Below, in pieces: positions 23,301 through 36,200 of a DNA stretch of 64,000 bases (within the stretch, counting starts at the first letter, position 1; each line of letters begins with the position of its first letter). The notes under the pieces are model-generated. The model did not search any database. It had not been told where the DNA came from and saw only the letters and a program-made list of their open reading frames with translations. A program made the position numbers and the translations under genes. Location of the stretch: NCBI RefSeq assembly GCF_000499385.1, contig NW_013655128.1, forward strand, positions 67,001-131,000, read 5' to 3'. Origin of the DNA: Eimeria necatrix. Lineage: Eukaryota > Apicomplexa > Conoidasida > Eucoccidiorida > Eimeriidae.

Positions 23301-23758
23301 TATCATGGGAAGGAAGTAAGCTCTTACCATATTTAGTGTGAAACCCGAGGTCTCTCATGCCAGCTGCTTGGCAGTGGATAAGCGCTGATTGGGGATCTTG
23401 GCAGCATCCGTGGAAGTTTTTGTATGCACTTAGAATGAGCCCTTCTCGAGAGATTGGCAGCCTAGGAGCAACGTAGCGTTTGGTCTGTCTCACGTCACAT
23501 CGCATGTTCCAATGCGGGTCGTATGCTGTTTTTAATGGGTGCGATTTTTTTCCATGCGAATTATTACCGTTTTGAAGCCATGCCACGGTGATATAATGAG
23601 AAAAGCGAATTCGGGAAATGGAGCTGCAGAACCTGCAATGAAAGTGGCCACTTTTTTGCTCAGCACACACGAGCCTTTGCCACAATATGACACTGGGAGG
23701 ACGCCTTGGCTCCGCGCATATACTGTTGTTTTTTTGAGTTTTCCGACGAGAATTGTCA

Positions 23759-23854
23759 CTCTAGAGCTTTACTTGGAGTGCAGTGGCTCAGCCTCTGCCG
23801 TAGCCTTGCTCTAGAGCTTTACTTGGAGTGCAGTGGCTCAGCCTCTGCCGTAGC
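23759..23854. repeat. 46-bp tandem duplication, 50-bp period
   Basis: The segment 23759-23804 is repeated exactly at 23809-23854 with a 4-bp spacer. The identity suggests a recent duplication. No coding role is evident. Confidence 0.85.
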
Positions 23855-26800
23855 ACCCGTGCGTCTGTCTTTGTGTTTATAGCTGCCGATAGTGGGTGAT
23901 GCAGGCGAGCATAGGATGCCCAAATTTCGATAATTAACAGGCGCGGTCATCCTGCAAAGCGTTTGATCTACTTACACACCACTGTTCAGAATCTCTACTT
24001 TAGGGCGAAATTCATAGCACAGCCGTCGCAGTACGCAGAAGCTCAATATGGCATAGGACGTGGTGTGCTTCAAAATGCCATTCGCTTTGCCAAAAGACTC
24101 CTAAATGACCGACGTGATGCGACTACTAAGTTCACACTGCGCAGTATGTGCTTGTCTCACTGGTCTATGGATGTCCCTTACTTAGTGTCGATGCTGAAAA
24201 AGCAGCGGAAACTAGCCTAGACATTGTTCTTTCAGATTGTGCGTATTGACCTCAACGTGAGCATTGATTTTCGTTTTGCAGGACAAAAGATAGCAACAGG
24301 GTTTTCTGCAGTCAGGCGCCGGCATACAGAGTAAGCAGGAGTCAGCCTGAGCATATTCTACGCTGTAACCTACTCAGACTGATGTAGAAGCAGTCAGTGA
24401 TGTATCTGCACCTTTTAAGGACGTAAGCTGGTTTTACAGATAAGCTTCAAGCTTTCTCCTCTGAACAGGTATAACGCACACCATAAATGACGGGCTGCTT
24501 TGTTGATGGCTCCAACACGGGTACACATACCGCCTGCATCTCGCGTGCGGACAGGCTGTACGCTACGAGAGTCCTTTGTTGCTCGTGAATCGATATGAAC
24601 TCGGAGACTGCCCGTGAAAGTCGGGAAAACGTGTGCGTCGCACTGTATTGTCCCTACCTTAGCATGACACCTTTCTCCGCAACCAAGGACACGAGATTAA
24701 AGCGCTTCACATGCTATCTAGGCTCAGCAGCCTTTTCACTTGTGCAGGATTTTGCAAGATTTCTTTTTCTTTGTGCTAGTTAATAGAGGCACCTATGTGC
24801 AATACATTTGTACAGCGCAAAAGCATAGTTCATTAAGAAAAAAGCGCCCAAACTCAAAGACATGCTGCGGTGCTCGCTTTCGTCACTTAGGTTTGCGTGT
24901 TCAGTTTTGGGCGTTTGTCAATCAAAAACCAAATTTACCTGCATCTCTTCAGTAGTGGGTGCTTTCCAATCAAACACACCATCTCTACAGGACGCATACA
25001 TTTGTCCTGAGCTGGGGTTTACGCCAGCTGCACGCTTGTGGGTTCAGGACGTTCGTTCAAAATCCGTCACCTGACAACGTATCTTGCAGTAAACCGTGAA
25101 AAGCAATGCAACGGGCAGCCAAATTGGCTTGGTGACACCAAAGAATTAACACAGGAGTGCAGCACTACACGCGTCAGCGCACTCAGCTTGATCGAAAATT
25201 TGCGGCGCAAACTTTTGTGAATGACGCGTGGCGTGTATCGCCGCTTTCCAAAATCGTTCACTGACAGTGAAGACAGCTGAAACGTGGCAGCGAACACCCA
25301 GCGCTTTGGCCTCTTAAAAAGCTCACCCTGTTATTATCATTGAAGATGCCAGGTAAGGACATCCAAAACGGCGGAAAAGCGGTGGGACATCCAAAACTTT
25401 CTGCATACATGAATTGCGCCTTCGCATGATTGCCGCTTCTCTCATCATCACTGCATCACTTACTGCAGAGTGTAGGCGTTTGGTGTGCTGCCTTGTGTGC
25501 CCAAAAATGGCAATGAAATTGAGGAAGCCTTTTCTGCTTCCGTGCCCAAACTTTTCTTTCTCTCTACGCTCTGAACTGTAGCAGCTTGGTAGATACCAAA
25601 TACCATCGTTTCCAGCGTAGTTTGTGTGGTGGTGCACAGCTTTCACATTTACCGGAAATCTTGACATTGCTTGAAAGGCGATACGACCTTGCCTACTAAT
25701 TATATTGTAGAGAAAAGCTTTGTTCGCTTTTTACACTGCGGCACTGGCCAGATTGTGCGCTTATTTTAGTCGGACAGGCGTTGTGGATTTAATCAACACC
25801 CAGGCAGGGGACAACGAGGAGTCGGTCACAAGTAGGTGCATTGCTTCGCCGTGACATGAATGCTAAGTGCAGGATGCTCTCGGGTAATTTTATCCACTAG
25901 AGCGTACATAAAAGCTCCAAAGATGGGGAAAGAACTGAAAGAATCTGCGAATATTCTACTCTGCTATTCGTATGTGGTGAAATTACCCTGTGATTGGAAG
26001 AAAAATGCACGTCCCATTTTCGAATGAGTGGAATAGTACATCCTGCACCACTGAAGTATATCTCAAATACTTCAGGCGGGCTCTTTTAGGTGAATTTCTC
26101 CCTTGCAGTGGAAGCACTAGCCCCAGATTATTGACTTGTATGCAGAGAGTTCGTCTTCAGTTAGGCCTCGCATCTTTGTACTCTAGTGCCAAAGTTCTGC
26201 AAGCCTGCCAGAAGTGGAGAGACCCCAAAAACTCACACACACGCTACAATCTGCAGAATGTGTAGTGCTGCTCAGAGCCAAACTGCGCATATGAAAGCGT
26301 GACTTGGCTGCGCACGTAGAATAAGGGGACCCGTGGCATTTGCACCGAACGTGTGAATTTGCCTGTGGTATACTTCTCTGGTGAGGTTGTGGTTACCTGT
26401 TTTGGAGGAGGTGCGTTTCTTTTGGCAGCTACGTGCTGCGGGTGAATTCAGGCCAAAATTAATGTGGAGAAGATGACTGTTGGACTACTGCATTTGCTCC
26501 ACAGCAGGCATTCTCTATAGCAGGCATTCTCCGCATTGGAGGTACAGCAATGTGGCTTGGCGATGACCAGGATTTGCAGCAGTATGCAAGAAACCAAGGT
26601 GAGGCAGAAAGTTCAAAATGATGAAAAAGCTCACGTTGCTCTCGACTTTGTTTTGCCGCTGTCAACTCGCTGCTCCCAAAACGACATTTCCACAACTGCT
26701 TGTGCAGATGCACCGCTATTTCCGCAGGAGGTGAGCCACGAGGACGGATAGTACGCAATGCAAAAGAGAAATAAGAAAACACTAAAGAAACTATGCTCTA

Positions 26801-28666
26801 CGATACTACGTTATACATTTTGACTATTGAATGGCCGGCTTGGGTTACCGCATCGCCTCGAGTCCGCAGCTACAGCACAGGTTATACTGGTAATAGCTTG
26901 TACGTTTATCATTTCTGAATATTTGTCTGCTGTACGAAGAGGCTTGCCGATTGCTCTTTACGGACAAGAGTTTGTGAACATCCACACCTCTTTGGAAGGA
27001 GACTTACTGCAAGGTTGTGCCTCTCTTCGAAGAAACTAGTATTCTGACCCTTCTAGCCCTACAAGATCTCTGGGGTATCGCTGCTTTGTACTATACTTGA
27101 GTTCTACATTGCTCCACAACAGCATGCAAGCATTTGACCAGCAAGTAGGCCACCCGATTGTTGCTCTGTACGCGAGGCTGCCCTGCCGTCGATGTTGGTC
27201 ATGGTCTCACATCCACATGCAGGACTGGTAGTCTGCTCTGATTAGGCGGTGTTACACGATGACGAGGCTGAAGCAGAAAGGGCGCGAGGACAAAAAGCAG
27301 CAATGTGATTCAATGCCGTCAGTCTAGGGCAATGCGTTCTCTCCTCAGCAAGTGGGTGTCGCTGCTCATAGCTACGACAGGGTGATGCCGGAGCCACCCC
27401 GAGCGCCAGCCAAGTAAGTCCCTGCGGGTGCATTTTCCCCACACCTTACATCACCCGCACAAAGTCAGTTACCACTCAGCTGATCAAGGCCGTGGTAATG
27501 TATCTGACAACTCTCGAGTGGGACATAATTTTTTTGGCCGCTTTATCCCGGTTGCATCATTGTGAGGATTGGCAAAAGAGTTCTTGAGTATATGCAAGCC
27601 CTCGCATAGTTGCTCACTGGATGCTGACGAAACACGCTATATTAACTAGATTGTACGTTTTCGGAATGCAGCGCATTTCCAATTGAGTACGGCTATTTCC
27701 TTTGCAAGGCATTGTATACCTTAACATCGGATACGCAGTTTCAAGGCGCTAGTTGACTGAGCACAGGTGACAACAGCTGCCATTGCTGGCAAATATGAGC
27801 GGCGGCGTGAAGAGACATGCTCGTAGTAAGGGGATTTGAACCTATGACTCTCTCGACAGATGCACTACGCGCTCCGTTTGTACATTATGTAAGCATTTAT
27901 TTATTATTGCGGTATAATGTTCTTTTCCAAACCTATTGATACATCAACATTTTCAACTTTTCCTTGTTCCATTGAGAAACATAAAAGTTCACGAATCACG
28001 TCGAGTAATGCATTCTGCATTTTTCGTTGCAGAAAGTGTGTGCAGTGTGAACTGAAGTCGTTGTGGACTTAGATGTAGAAGGCATGGCAGCTCTTTACAG
28101 TGGCATGGCCCCCGAATAGCTTCGCTGGACTTGCTGTATTCCACAAGACCTGCATATCTTTCCTGTCTTTATCTGCATATCCTTTCAATCTTAAGGTCTT
28201 GGAGATTTGATGGCTCCTCATTTCCCCTAACTAGTGAAGACAAATGTTTCTCCAAACGGCCAGCTTTCGGTGTGCATGTTTTTCCACGTGTATTATTCTC
28301 AGGAAGTGTGCCTTTTTGCTTCGCACCTAACCTATGCTTTTTGTGTGAAAGGAAGGAGGGCAATGTACAGTTTGGGGCTTTCCAAACATTTCCAAACGGC
28401 ACTCAAATTCCCCGAGTACCGGAACGTCTCAGCCGACGGAGTTAATCACAATGCTTCTCTTGCTATTGAGTGCCTCCTTTAATCGCATAGAACATGCCTG
28501 TCTGCCGGAGGAGGGAAACAATGCAGCAGCTGGTATAATCGGTGTAGAAAAGGCATAAACTCTGCGGTTGCAGCCTGCAGATGGCGCAAGGGCCATTGCA
28601 CGCAGGAAACTTTGGTTCATACATACATTTTGCAACTTTGATCAAAGGCAGTATGCAGACGCCTGG

Positions 28667-28670
<4 letters not shown>

Positions 28671-28727
<57 letters not shown>

Positions 28728-28827
28728 NNNNNNNNNNNNNNNNNNNNNNNNNNNNNNNNNNNNNNNNNNNNNNNNNNNNNNNNNNNNNNNNNNNNNNNNN
28801 NNNNNNNNNNNNNNNNNNNNNNNNNNN

Positions 28828-28863
<36 letters not shown>

Positions 28864-28889
28864 TATATATATACATTATATATATATTA
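28671..28889. repeat. AT dinucleotide microsatellite around assembly gap
   Basis: (AT)n fills 28671-28727 and, after the gap, 28828-28860, followed by interrupted AT repeats to about 28889. Its true length is unknown because the middle is missing. Confidence 0.95.
28728..28827. other. Assembly gap (100 N)
   Basis: Exactly 100 N bases sit inside the AT microsatellite. A round number like this usually marks a gap of unknown size. Open frames spanning it are artefacts. Confidence 0.98.
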
Positions 28890-30167
28890 ATTTGGAGCTT
28901 CAGCTTGATGTGAAGCGGAGCTGAAACAAGCCCTTTAAAGCATGGACATTCATTTTTGCAGCTAATTAAAAGGAGGTCACAATGCGATTGTTGAATCTTT
29001 TCCGTATATTTAATGTATAAAGCATTGGTTTTGTACATGCATTGCAAGGAAGAATAGTTCCTCCGCGTAATTCGTGCTCCGGTTCTCATTTAGTAGTTAG
29101 TAGTTGCACTGGTCGCGAAATATCCGGTGGCTATTAAAAGCGATTAGGTTCCGTATATCAGCAACGAATTAGAAAGGCCCGCAAAGTGGATTTAACGGCT
29201 TTCTAGTGTATGTTGAGTGTCTCGAAGTGTCTGGAGCTTCATAAGGATAGCATAGACTGTGAAATAGCGTCACCTGGTTGTTAACTGCCTTTCACTAAGA
29301 TCATGAATTACACTGACTGAAATCGATTGAGCATTTAAACAAAATAGAAGGGGCGGAGTTGATCAGCAGTTGGAATTTACAGTCTAGTTGGCGAGACCGG
29401 AATGCAGAGAGTATGCTTTTGTTTTGTTTCGTCATAGGGCCTGTGTTTCTCGAACTTCGTACCTTTCTAGCTTGTCGAAACTTTGCTCTGATATTTCCTG
29501 GATTCATCATGCTGATTTCAACTCAAACTCACGCAGTTGTCTTTCCCCTGCGCCTAAGTTTTCCGACACTGGTGGGTGAAACTACGTTGTTGGCGAATGT
29601 ACAAGCTTGCAAATAGCGGTGGCCACCGTGTCCACAAAAGCAATTTTTTGAAAACAAATCAGTTATTTTGTGTATCTAGCAAGTACGATATCTGAATTTT
29701 CGATGCCTTACTACTGCTAAAATTCGTTTTGAGCCCGCGTCTATCTTCTTCGAATGGTTTGCCTTTAGGCTCCATCGTTATGGCTCTCGGACACTCGCGC
29801 TGTGTGATGCGTATGTACAGTTCATTTACCAGCAATGTGAGCAAAATGTGTCGTCAACAAACCTGCATAAAATTTGTGGACAGAGAGTAAGGCCGAGTCT
29901 TAATACAAAAGTGTAGCGGTGTTTTCAAATCCCACTAGTCTTGCAGCAGGTGACTTCTAACTCAGATTATCCCTGGCCAGCGTTTGATCTGTAAGGTTTC
30001 CGTTCAGTCTTGGATCCAAAGTAATATTATCCAGCTACCCTTGATTTCTTGTTTCCTAGATCGTACGTATCAAAGCGCAGCAAGTGAAATTCAGAAGGTT
30101 TCACTGATGGGTGCCTGATTAGTGATTTCCGTGCCTCACAAATGATGCCTTACGGCATACGGAGGGT

Positions 30168-30287
30168 AGCGGTACTCTTCAGGGTTGCACATATACTGAG
30201 CCACTGCTTAGGAGCAACTGAACACCACATCTGCTGAGCCACTGATTCCAGTGGCTCAGTAGATGTGTATCCCTGAGGAGTACCGCT
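30168..30287. mobile_element. 120-bp element with 39-bp inverted arms
   Basis: The left arm 30168-30206 and right arm 30249-30287 are reverse complements over 39 bp with about four mismatches. The 42-bp centre contains another copy of the arm end (30234-30244), which can pair with the right arm to make a competing short hairpin. I saw no target-site duplication. It could be a small foldback/MITE-like element or a structured RNA locus. Calling it mobile is inference. Confidence 0.4.
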
Positions 30288-33200
30288 GTGCGTTCGGATG
30301 TGGCTTTGGCCCATGCGTCCATGGTTTGCACGCGCACATCTGATTCCAGAAGGTATGTCCTAGCCTCAGTTGCCTCCCGCCTTATGGGGGGGAAGCACAC
30401 TTCTCCGTAGTACATGCTATTCAGTGTATGAGCTCTGCGGACTCCGGTTTGGCACAGAATTGGATAGAGAACAGTGGGCCGGCAGCGCTCACTACCGCAA
30501 GATTTGCTTCGCGCAAGCAGGTAGCCCGTCCTCGCATGAATGTGGAATGACACTTGGATATCAGGCCGTCAGGGCACTTTTGTGACATTTACGTGCAGGA
30601 CGTAGGTAGCGCGGAAGGCTTTTGCTACCTTCACGTGTAAGAAAACGGGAAAAAGGTGCTTTGCATGTCAGTGAAAATGCATTGAGGTATTAAAGGAAAG
30701 TCCCGCGGGATTTTATTATTAAGAAGCTCCTGGTAACTTTGAAACAGAATTATTCATGACTGCGTAAGAAGGAAGAGGCCAACGGTGTTCTTGCGAGCAG
30801 CTAGTGTGTTATGCTGGCTTAAAATAATAGACTCGTCAGCTCCTTCTTCAAGAGGCCTCAATTGTTCCCACTGATTCGTTGGATCTCTGTCCACTTTGCA
30901 ATCCCATGGGTAATTGAAGTGTGTTCGGCACCTGCAAACATGCCGAAAGGTTCTGTTTGTGGTAACCTGTGGCACCTCGTTAAGAGCTCCGCCTCGCGTG
31001 GTGCCTGTGGTACGATGTAGGCATCAGGTTATGGCCACGAGGAAACTTTTAAGTAGTGCTCTCGACAGGTTTTGCTTGTTAGTTTGTTTCTTCGCCAGCT
31101 GGTACGCTGCGTATACTGGAACCGCCTGACTGTTACTTGGGGATAGCCAAGGCACAAGTTTAGATCATCAGAAGAAGCATACGATCTGCATTGGCAGGCT
31201 TCCGACAGAGGTATGCGTCATATTGCTGACGCCAGCATGTACGTTCTGTGTTTTGAATTATTGGGCGGGGGAGAATTCACCAACGTACTGGTCGCGACGT
31301 AATACATTGCTCGACCATTTTTCAACTTAGCTGCTGCACTTGTACTTAGTGAGTCTCCCTGTGTCCTGGCGTCCATGCTAGAAAGGCATTTCAGTGCATA
31401 TGAGCTGATCAGGTGGTTCTAGAGGCAACTTCTCCATGGCATCTCTAATTGCGTCGGAAAAGTGGATACCTGCTTTCGGAAGCGCCAGGCAAAGGACAAG
31501 GTTTCGCGGTTTGTCCCAGGTAGCTGAAACCTCTTCGCAATGTTTTCTCCATGATATGTGACTTACAGGTAGAAATTATCCAGGCATATGCGCAGCAATT
31601 TATCTACTTGAATGTGAGATTAACCGATGAGGCACCGTCCTCGAGGCAGCTTGATGCTTCTTAGCGACACGCAAGGTACTGTTTTTGCGTGATGTCGCAA
31701 GCCCTTGTCCCGGCTCCAGTCCAAGATCCTGATCATAGTTATACACTCAATCACACCCAGTCATAGTTATATGCTACTAATGTGGTAATTGCACTGCACA
31801 CTATCTTCGCAGGTGTTGCCAGCCAATGCTTTGCAAGGAGGCGCGCAACGTTCGTACCGACGTTCATTGCACTACTGGTTCCAAAGTATTGGGACCGATT
31901 GTGGCTGTATCTGCTACGAGGTATGATCTCGCGGATTGACGGTGATCATAAAGCTTCCACTTCATGCAAGTACTCACATGCCAGTTTTTCGCTCAGGGTG
32001 GAACATTGGCAGTTGAACCCATGTGCTAATTACAGAAGGTACTGGAGCTCCTGGGAAAGGAAGAGATCCACTGTCTTGACTATTGGGGCATTCCCTAGGT
32101 AGCTGTGAATACCGAATAGTCGGCTGATTTGACTGTACTTAAAGGAGAGCGCTTACTGAATAGAAGGGAGAAATTGGCCGGTGTGAATACAGGAAGTTAG
32201 TGTCTCAAACTCTTCAGACAGTTCGGCTCACTTCTAGCAAGCTGTGGAGGCTCGCACGCTAGCATTGGGAAGCTTCATATGCAGGGTCACCTGCAGACTT
32301 TCTAATTGTTTGCAGTGGGCCGTGCATTTTCATCTTGCTGAACTTAATAGAGACTCGGTCAAGCAGTGGCCGATACAGGGGGTGTCTGGAACCATCGGAC
32401 GAGATTGCGCGCATCTTGCTCCGTGGTGACCCAGAAAGAAGACGCTGCTGGCACTAACGCATTACAAGTGCTGGCAGTGGACACACAGTCATTCCGTGCA
32501 CAGCCCGTGAGTTGGATATGGTTCTCTTTTTCCCGCTTACACGTCTTTAACAGTAACAGTGAACACACCGTTATTCTCCGCACGCTGGTATTGGTCTCTT
32601 CAATAGTGCATATGCTTGCCCCATTAAGCGTCTACAGCTCTTCCTCTGATTCTGTCAGTGGTACGCTTTTACAATCGATGCCGAGGTGCATATTCCTCAG
32701 GCATATAACGCACACTCCTGTACGCTTACACAGGTTGCTGAGGACACGTGTGTGGGCCTGCTGAAGTGGAAGGACGCGTGAAAGGAAGGACACATAAAAA
32801 TACGTTGCGGCAAGCAGAAAGATATTTTGAAAGCAAGCCGCTTGGCAAGATACACTCTACGCACTGATTTTTTAAAATAGGAACGGCGGGCTGTACCTAG
32901 CAAAGGCTGATCAGTCATGGAAACTCTTTTTGAAGAATCCTTCACACCTGCTCAATGGAGAACAGGGTACTGGTGGTCATGACAAACAAATGGCCAAGGC
33001 GATGAAGGGACTTACAGACAATCTTGATTAATTCAGGTTGTGGAAAGTATATCATATTGTTCCTGCAAGCCTTAATCAGTGGCGCAGGAAGAACAAGTTC
33101 CTCTGTAAGGCGTTAACGAAAAGCTTGTGAGTTTCTGACAAGTCAGGATAGCAGCTGTAGAAGGTAGTGCACGAAAGCATGGCGCTGTTTTGCGTGAGGT

Positions 33201-36200
33201 TTGGGTGACTGCGGAAATAGCCTGTGTGTTTAAGGTGCCTTTGTTCTGCCAGACGCCTGTTGAGGGCAAACCAAAACATCCACTGAAGCATGATTATAAA
33301 GGGCCAATTGTCAGTTGCAGCCTGCGGTGAATTTGTAGAGTTCGTTTGAGCGATGCAGCAAAGTCTCACGGGTAGTGATGGCTCAACCTCAGCACGACAC
33401 ATGGCTGTTAGCCTTAATGTCACGCGGATTGCTACTTCCTGGTAGCAAAACTAGGGTTGCCACAATGAACGTAGCCTGAAACTGATAACTCCCGTTCGTT
33501 CCAATTCTACGTGGGGAAATATGAATAATTCCCAAAGCCTCAGCACAGCTATCACAATGAACCTAGGAAGTGTGTACTCTTCATCGTTTCTAGTGCATAT
33601 ATATTTTATATAAAATAAGGAGGAAGGAATGGAAAACGTCTGCTCTCCATAATGGAGAAATAAATGATCCTGAACGTGCTCTCTGATAAGCGCATATATG
33701 CTGCTTTTATAACTGAAGCTGTTAAAAAAGAAACATATTGAAGTTATTTTATTTGGTGAAATAGAAAAAGCGCGCACTACCGCTGAGCGAACAGCCTTTT
33801 TTACCAGCACTGAGCTATTTTTCCATTAATTTTAATTGAAAGCATTTTTGCCCTCGCGGCCCGTAGTGTTCGTTTTATGTGGCAACTCTATATCTAACGT
33901 CCGCGAGCATGCGTCACTCTCTCTGGTAGTTTTGCGCAGTACCCTGCTGAACCTTGTGTACAATGCTTGCTTAAGTTCGGATAACAGCCTGCGGGGGCAT
34001 CTCACCGAGAATCGTAACAATGTCCTCAGGACGTGAGTCCTCAGCACCCTTTTGGTCAACTGCGTTACATATTCATGATATTAATGGCTTATAGTGTGTG
34101 TTTGATGTGAATGTTTTGACACGTGCAACTGCACACTTGATGCTCATGCGCTCGCTGAGAAGTCTACAAAGCTTTGTGAGCGTGGCCTAGTTTTTGCGAC
34201 GCAGGCATCAGTACACTTGTACACCTCATGCGCACAGAGCAGTCGGGCTGTACCTGAAAGTTCCCGGATGGGGAATTGCTTAACATCTTTTGATTCATGT
34301 TATTTTTTGAATCTTGAAGTGTTACAGGGCTGAATGTGCGCCACTGCGGCCTTTGGTATTCGCAGTCCTGCTTTGCTTAGCATAGGGTTGCAGGTAAAGA
34401 CATGGTGTTCACCATTGTTAACGCATACACATATTCAACGTCACACCAATGAGCAAAACAGGCCGGCTGTTTCCTGAGCTAGAGCCATCTTTAAGTGAAT
34501 TTACCATACCTGCAATCAGATTGTTCGTTACTCATAAAATTAAAGAGATACTCTCCACCAATGAGAACTGTAATGCGGGCTTTCAAGTGTCTTGTCTATT
34601 TCAATCTGGCGATGGAACCGGAGCTAAGGGGCGAATTGTGTCTGCCTTCGTAGCGTGTGAGATCCCAGCGCATCTAGTTGCAACTAGTTTTACAAAGTGT
34701 TTTGCTCCCATGAAGTTGGTCCATTGATGGGACTGCTGTACAGTGAGCCCTTTGCTACGCTTGAGTAAGCAAAAACGTCTGAGACGCTGAAACATTATTG
34801 CACAGCGCGCGTAATACTATTCTGGCGAAAGACCGCTGTAAGCTTTTACGCCGTTGAAGAAGAAACTGCCAACAAAGTCATCGAAAGGTTTGGGTACTGA
34901 AAATTTCTTTGGAAAGCAAGTAGGCCTTGCAACCCATGCCACAGGTGTCGCAAAAACGTTGTCTTCCAATAAGGCTGACATCCAAATTCGCATTTCAGTT
35001 GCTCACGACGTCTATGGATAGAAGCGGCACTGTAGCGTAGAGTCAATTGATTGATGCTGTGCTACAGTCCGATGCAAGGCTACTGCTGGATACAGAAAGT
35101 ATGTTCTATACTGTTGACATATTAGTTTTAACACTTTGTTTTACTCGCAACGAGATGCCTAGCTTCGAAATGCAGCCAGTTTCCTCATTCATTGATAAAT
35201 AGCCTTACTCGTCACACAAGTAGAAAGGCGCATTCTCTTTGGTGTTGACGGTGTTCCGCCTGCGGCAACGCATGGAGTTGGCGCGTAGGGGGAACAGCTC
35301 CGTCATTCGGAAACTTTAGGTGGCGCAGCATTAACACTGAACCACAGCATCTGATTTGCTGTACTTAATAGTTAGTGCGTAGAAGGCTGGCGTGCACGAA
35401 CTTACGCTTGCATTTTCTCGTGTAGCGCGGTTATTTTGGAAGAATACGTTTCGTTCTTGGCAGTGGTTTAGGTGACTGTCCGTGAAGAGTTTGGTTGAGC
35501 TGCTCGAGCACTTCGTAGAGCCGTTGCCCTGAATATACGATAGGAAGCGTCCAACTGTTATTTTTTACCTTTTATTTACGGTCGATTCCGTAGGTTTCAA
35601 GCTGATTGCTAATCGCTTCTCAACGCTTGTGTAGGGTGCCAGTAGGGAAACTTCGTTTCCTTCGTCAGCAACTTTCGGAAGATATCCCCATCAACTCATG
35701 TTACAGCGAACACTTGGATTCAAAAGAAACACAGGCCCTTATATTCTGTTATACCTAGGCTGTACGTGCCAGCTTTTCCAGGAATTCACATCTTATCTGG
35801 CAACAAGAGTTAACAGGCAGCTTCGCTTCTTCTTAAGTAGTCGAGCATGCAGCCCAAAGAATCAGACTCGCACATAACTAACTACTTTCGTGTGTGCGGC
35901 TTTTCCACTAGAAATAAACTTGCAGCTGTGGATATTTTGATTTATGCGCTGAAGCTGCATACTGAAACCTGGAGATTTAATTAAAATAGTTTCGAAGAAG
36001 GTGGAGATGCCATGATGGCAGGCTGTAAGCGTAACTCTGAATACAATGGCATAAGGTAATTAGGGGAAGGAGCATTCGTCGAGGAATCACACCTTCGAAA
36101 TTTCTTGCATCAATATGCTTGAGTTGATTGCCTTCTTGAAGTCAGCTTATCACAATCCTGGCATGTAATTATTAGGAGGCAAGAGGATGTCACCCTTTTT

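Larger units (their letters stand above)
15082..28670. other. Gene-poor segment, left part
   Basis: About 13.6 kb with no supported gene. Open frames are all under 160 codons, lie on both strands and lack splice-linked partners or motifs. CAG-type triplet runs, abundant in the flanking gene block, are almost absent. The segment holds one strong hairpin (16416-16466) and two short tandem duplications (20303-20344 and 23759-23854). It resembles the feature-poor segments described for Eimeria chromosomes. Confidence 0.55.

Noticed and set aside
27825..27900. tRNA-like stretch on the minus strand (GGTTCAAATCCCC box)
   Set aside because: The T-loop box is present, but the T stem does not pair beyond two bases and no acceptor or anticodon stem can be drawn. 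At most it is a chance match or a decayed tRNA.
28463..29089. Long open frames through the AT repeat
   Set aside because: They span the N gap and translate the dinucleotide repeat as Ile-Tyr; they are artefacts.
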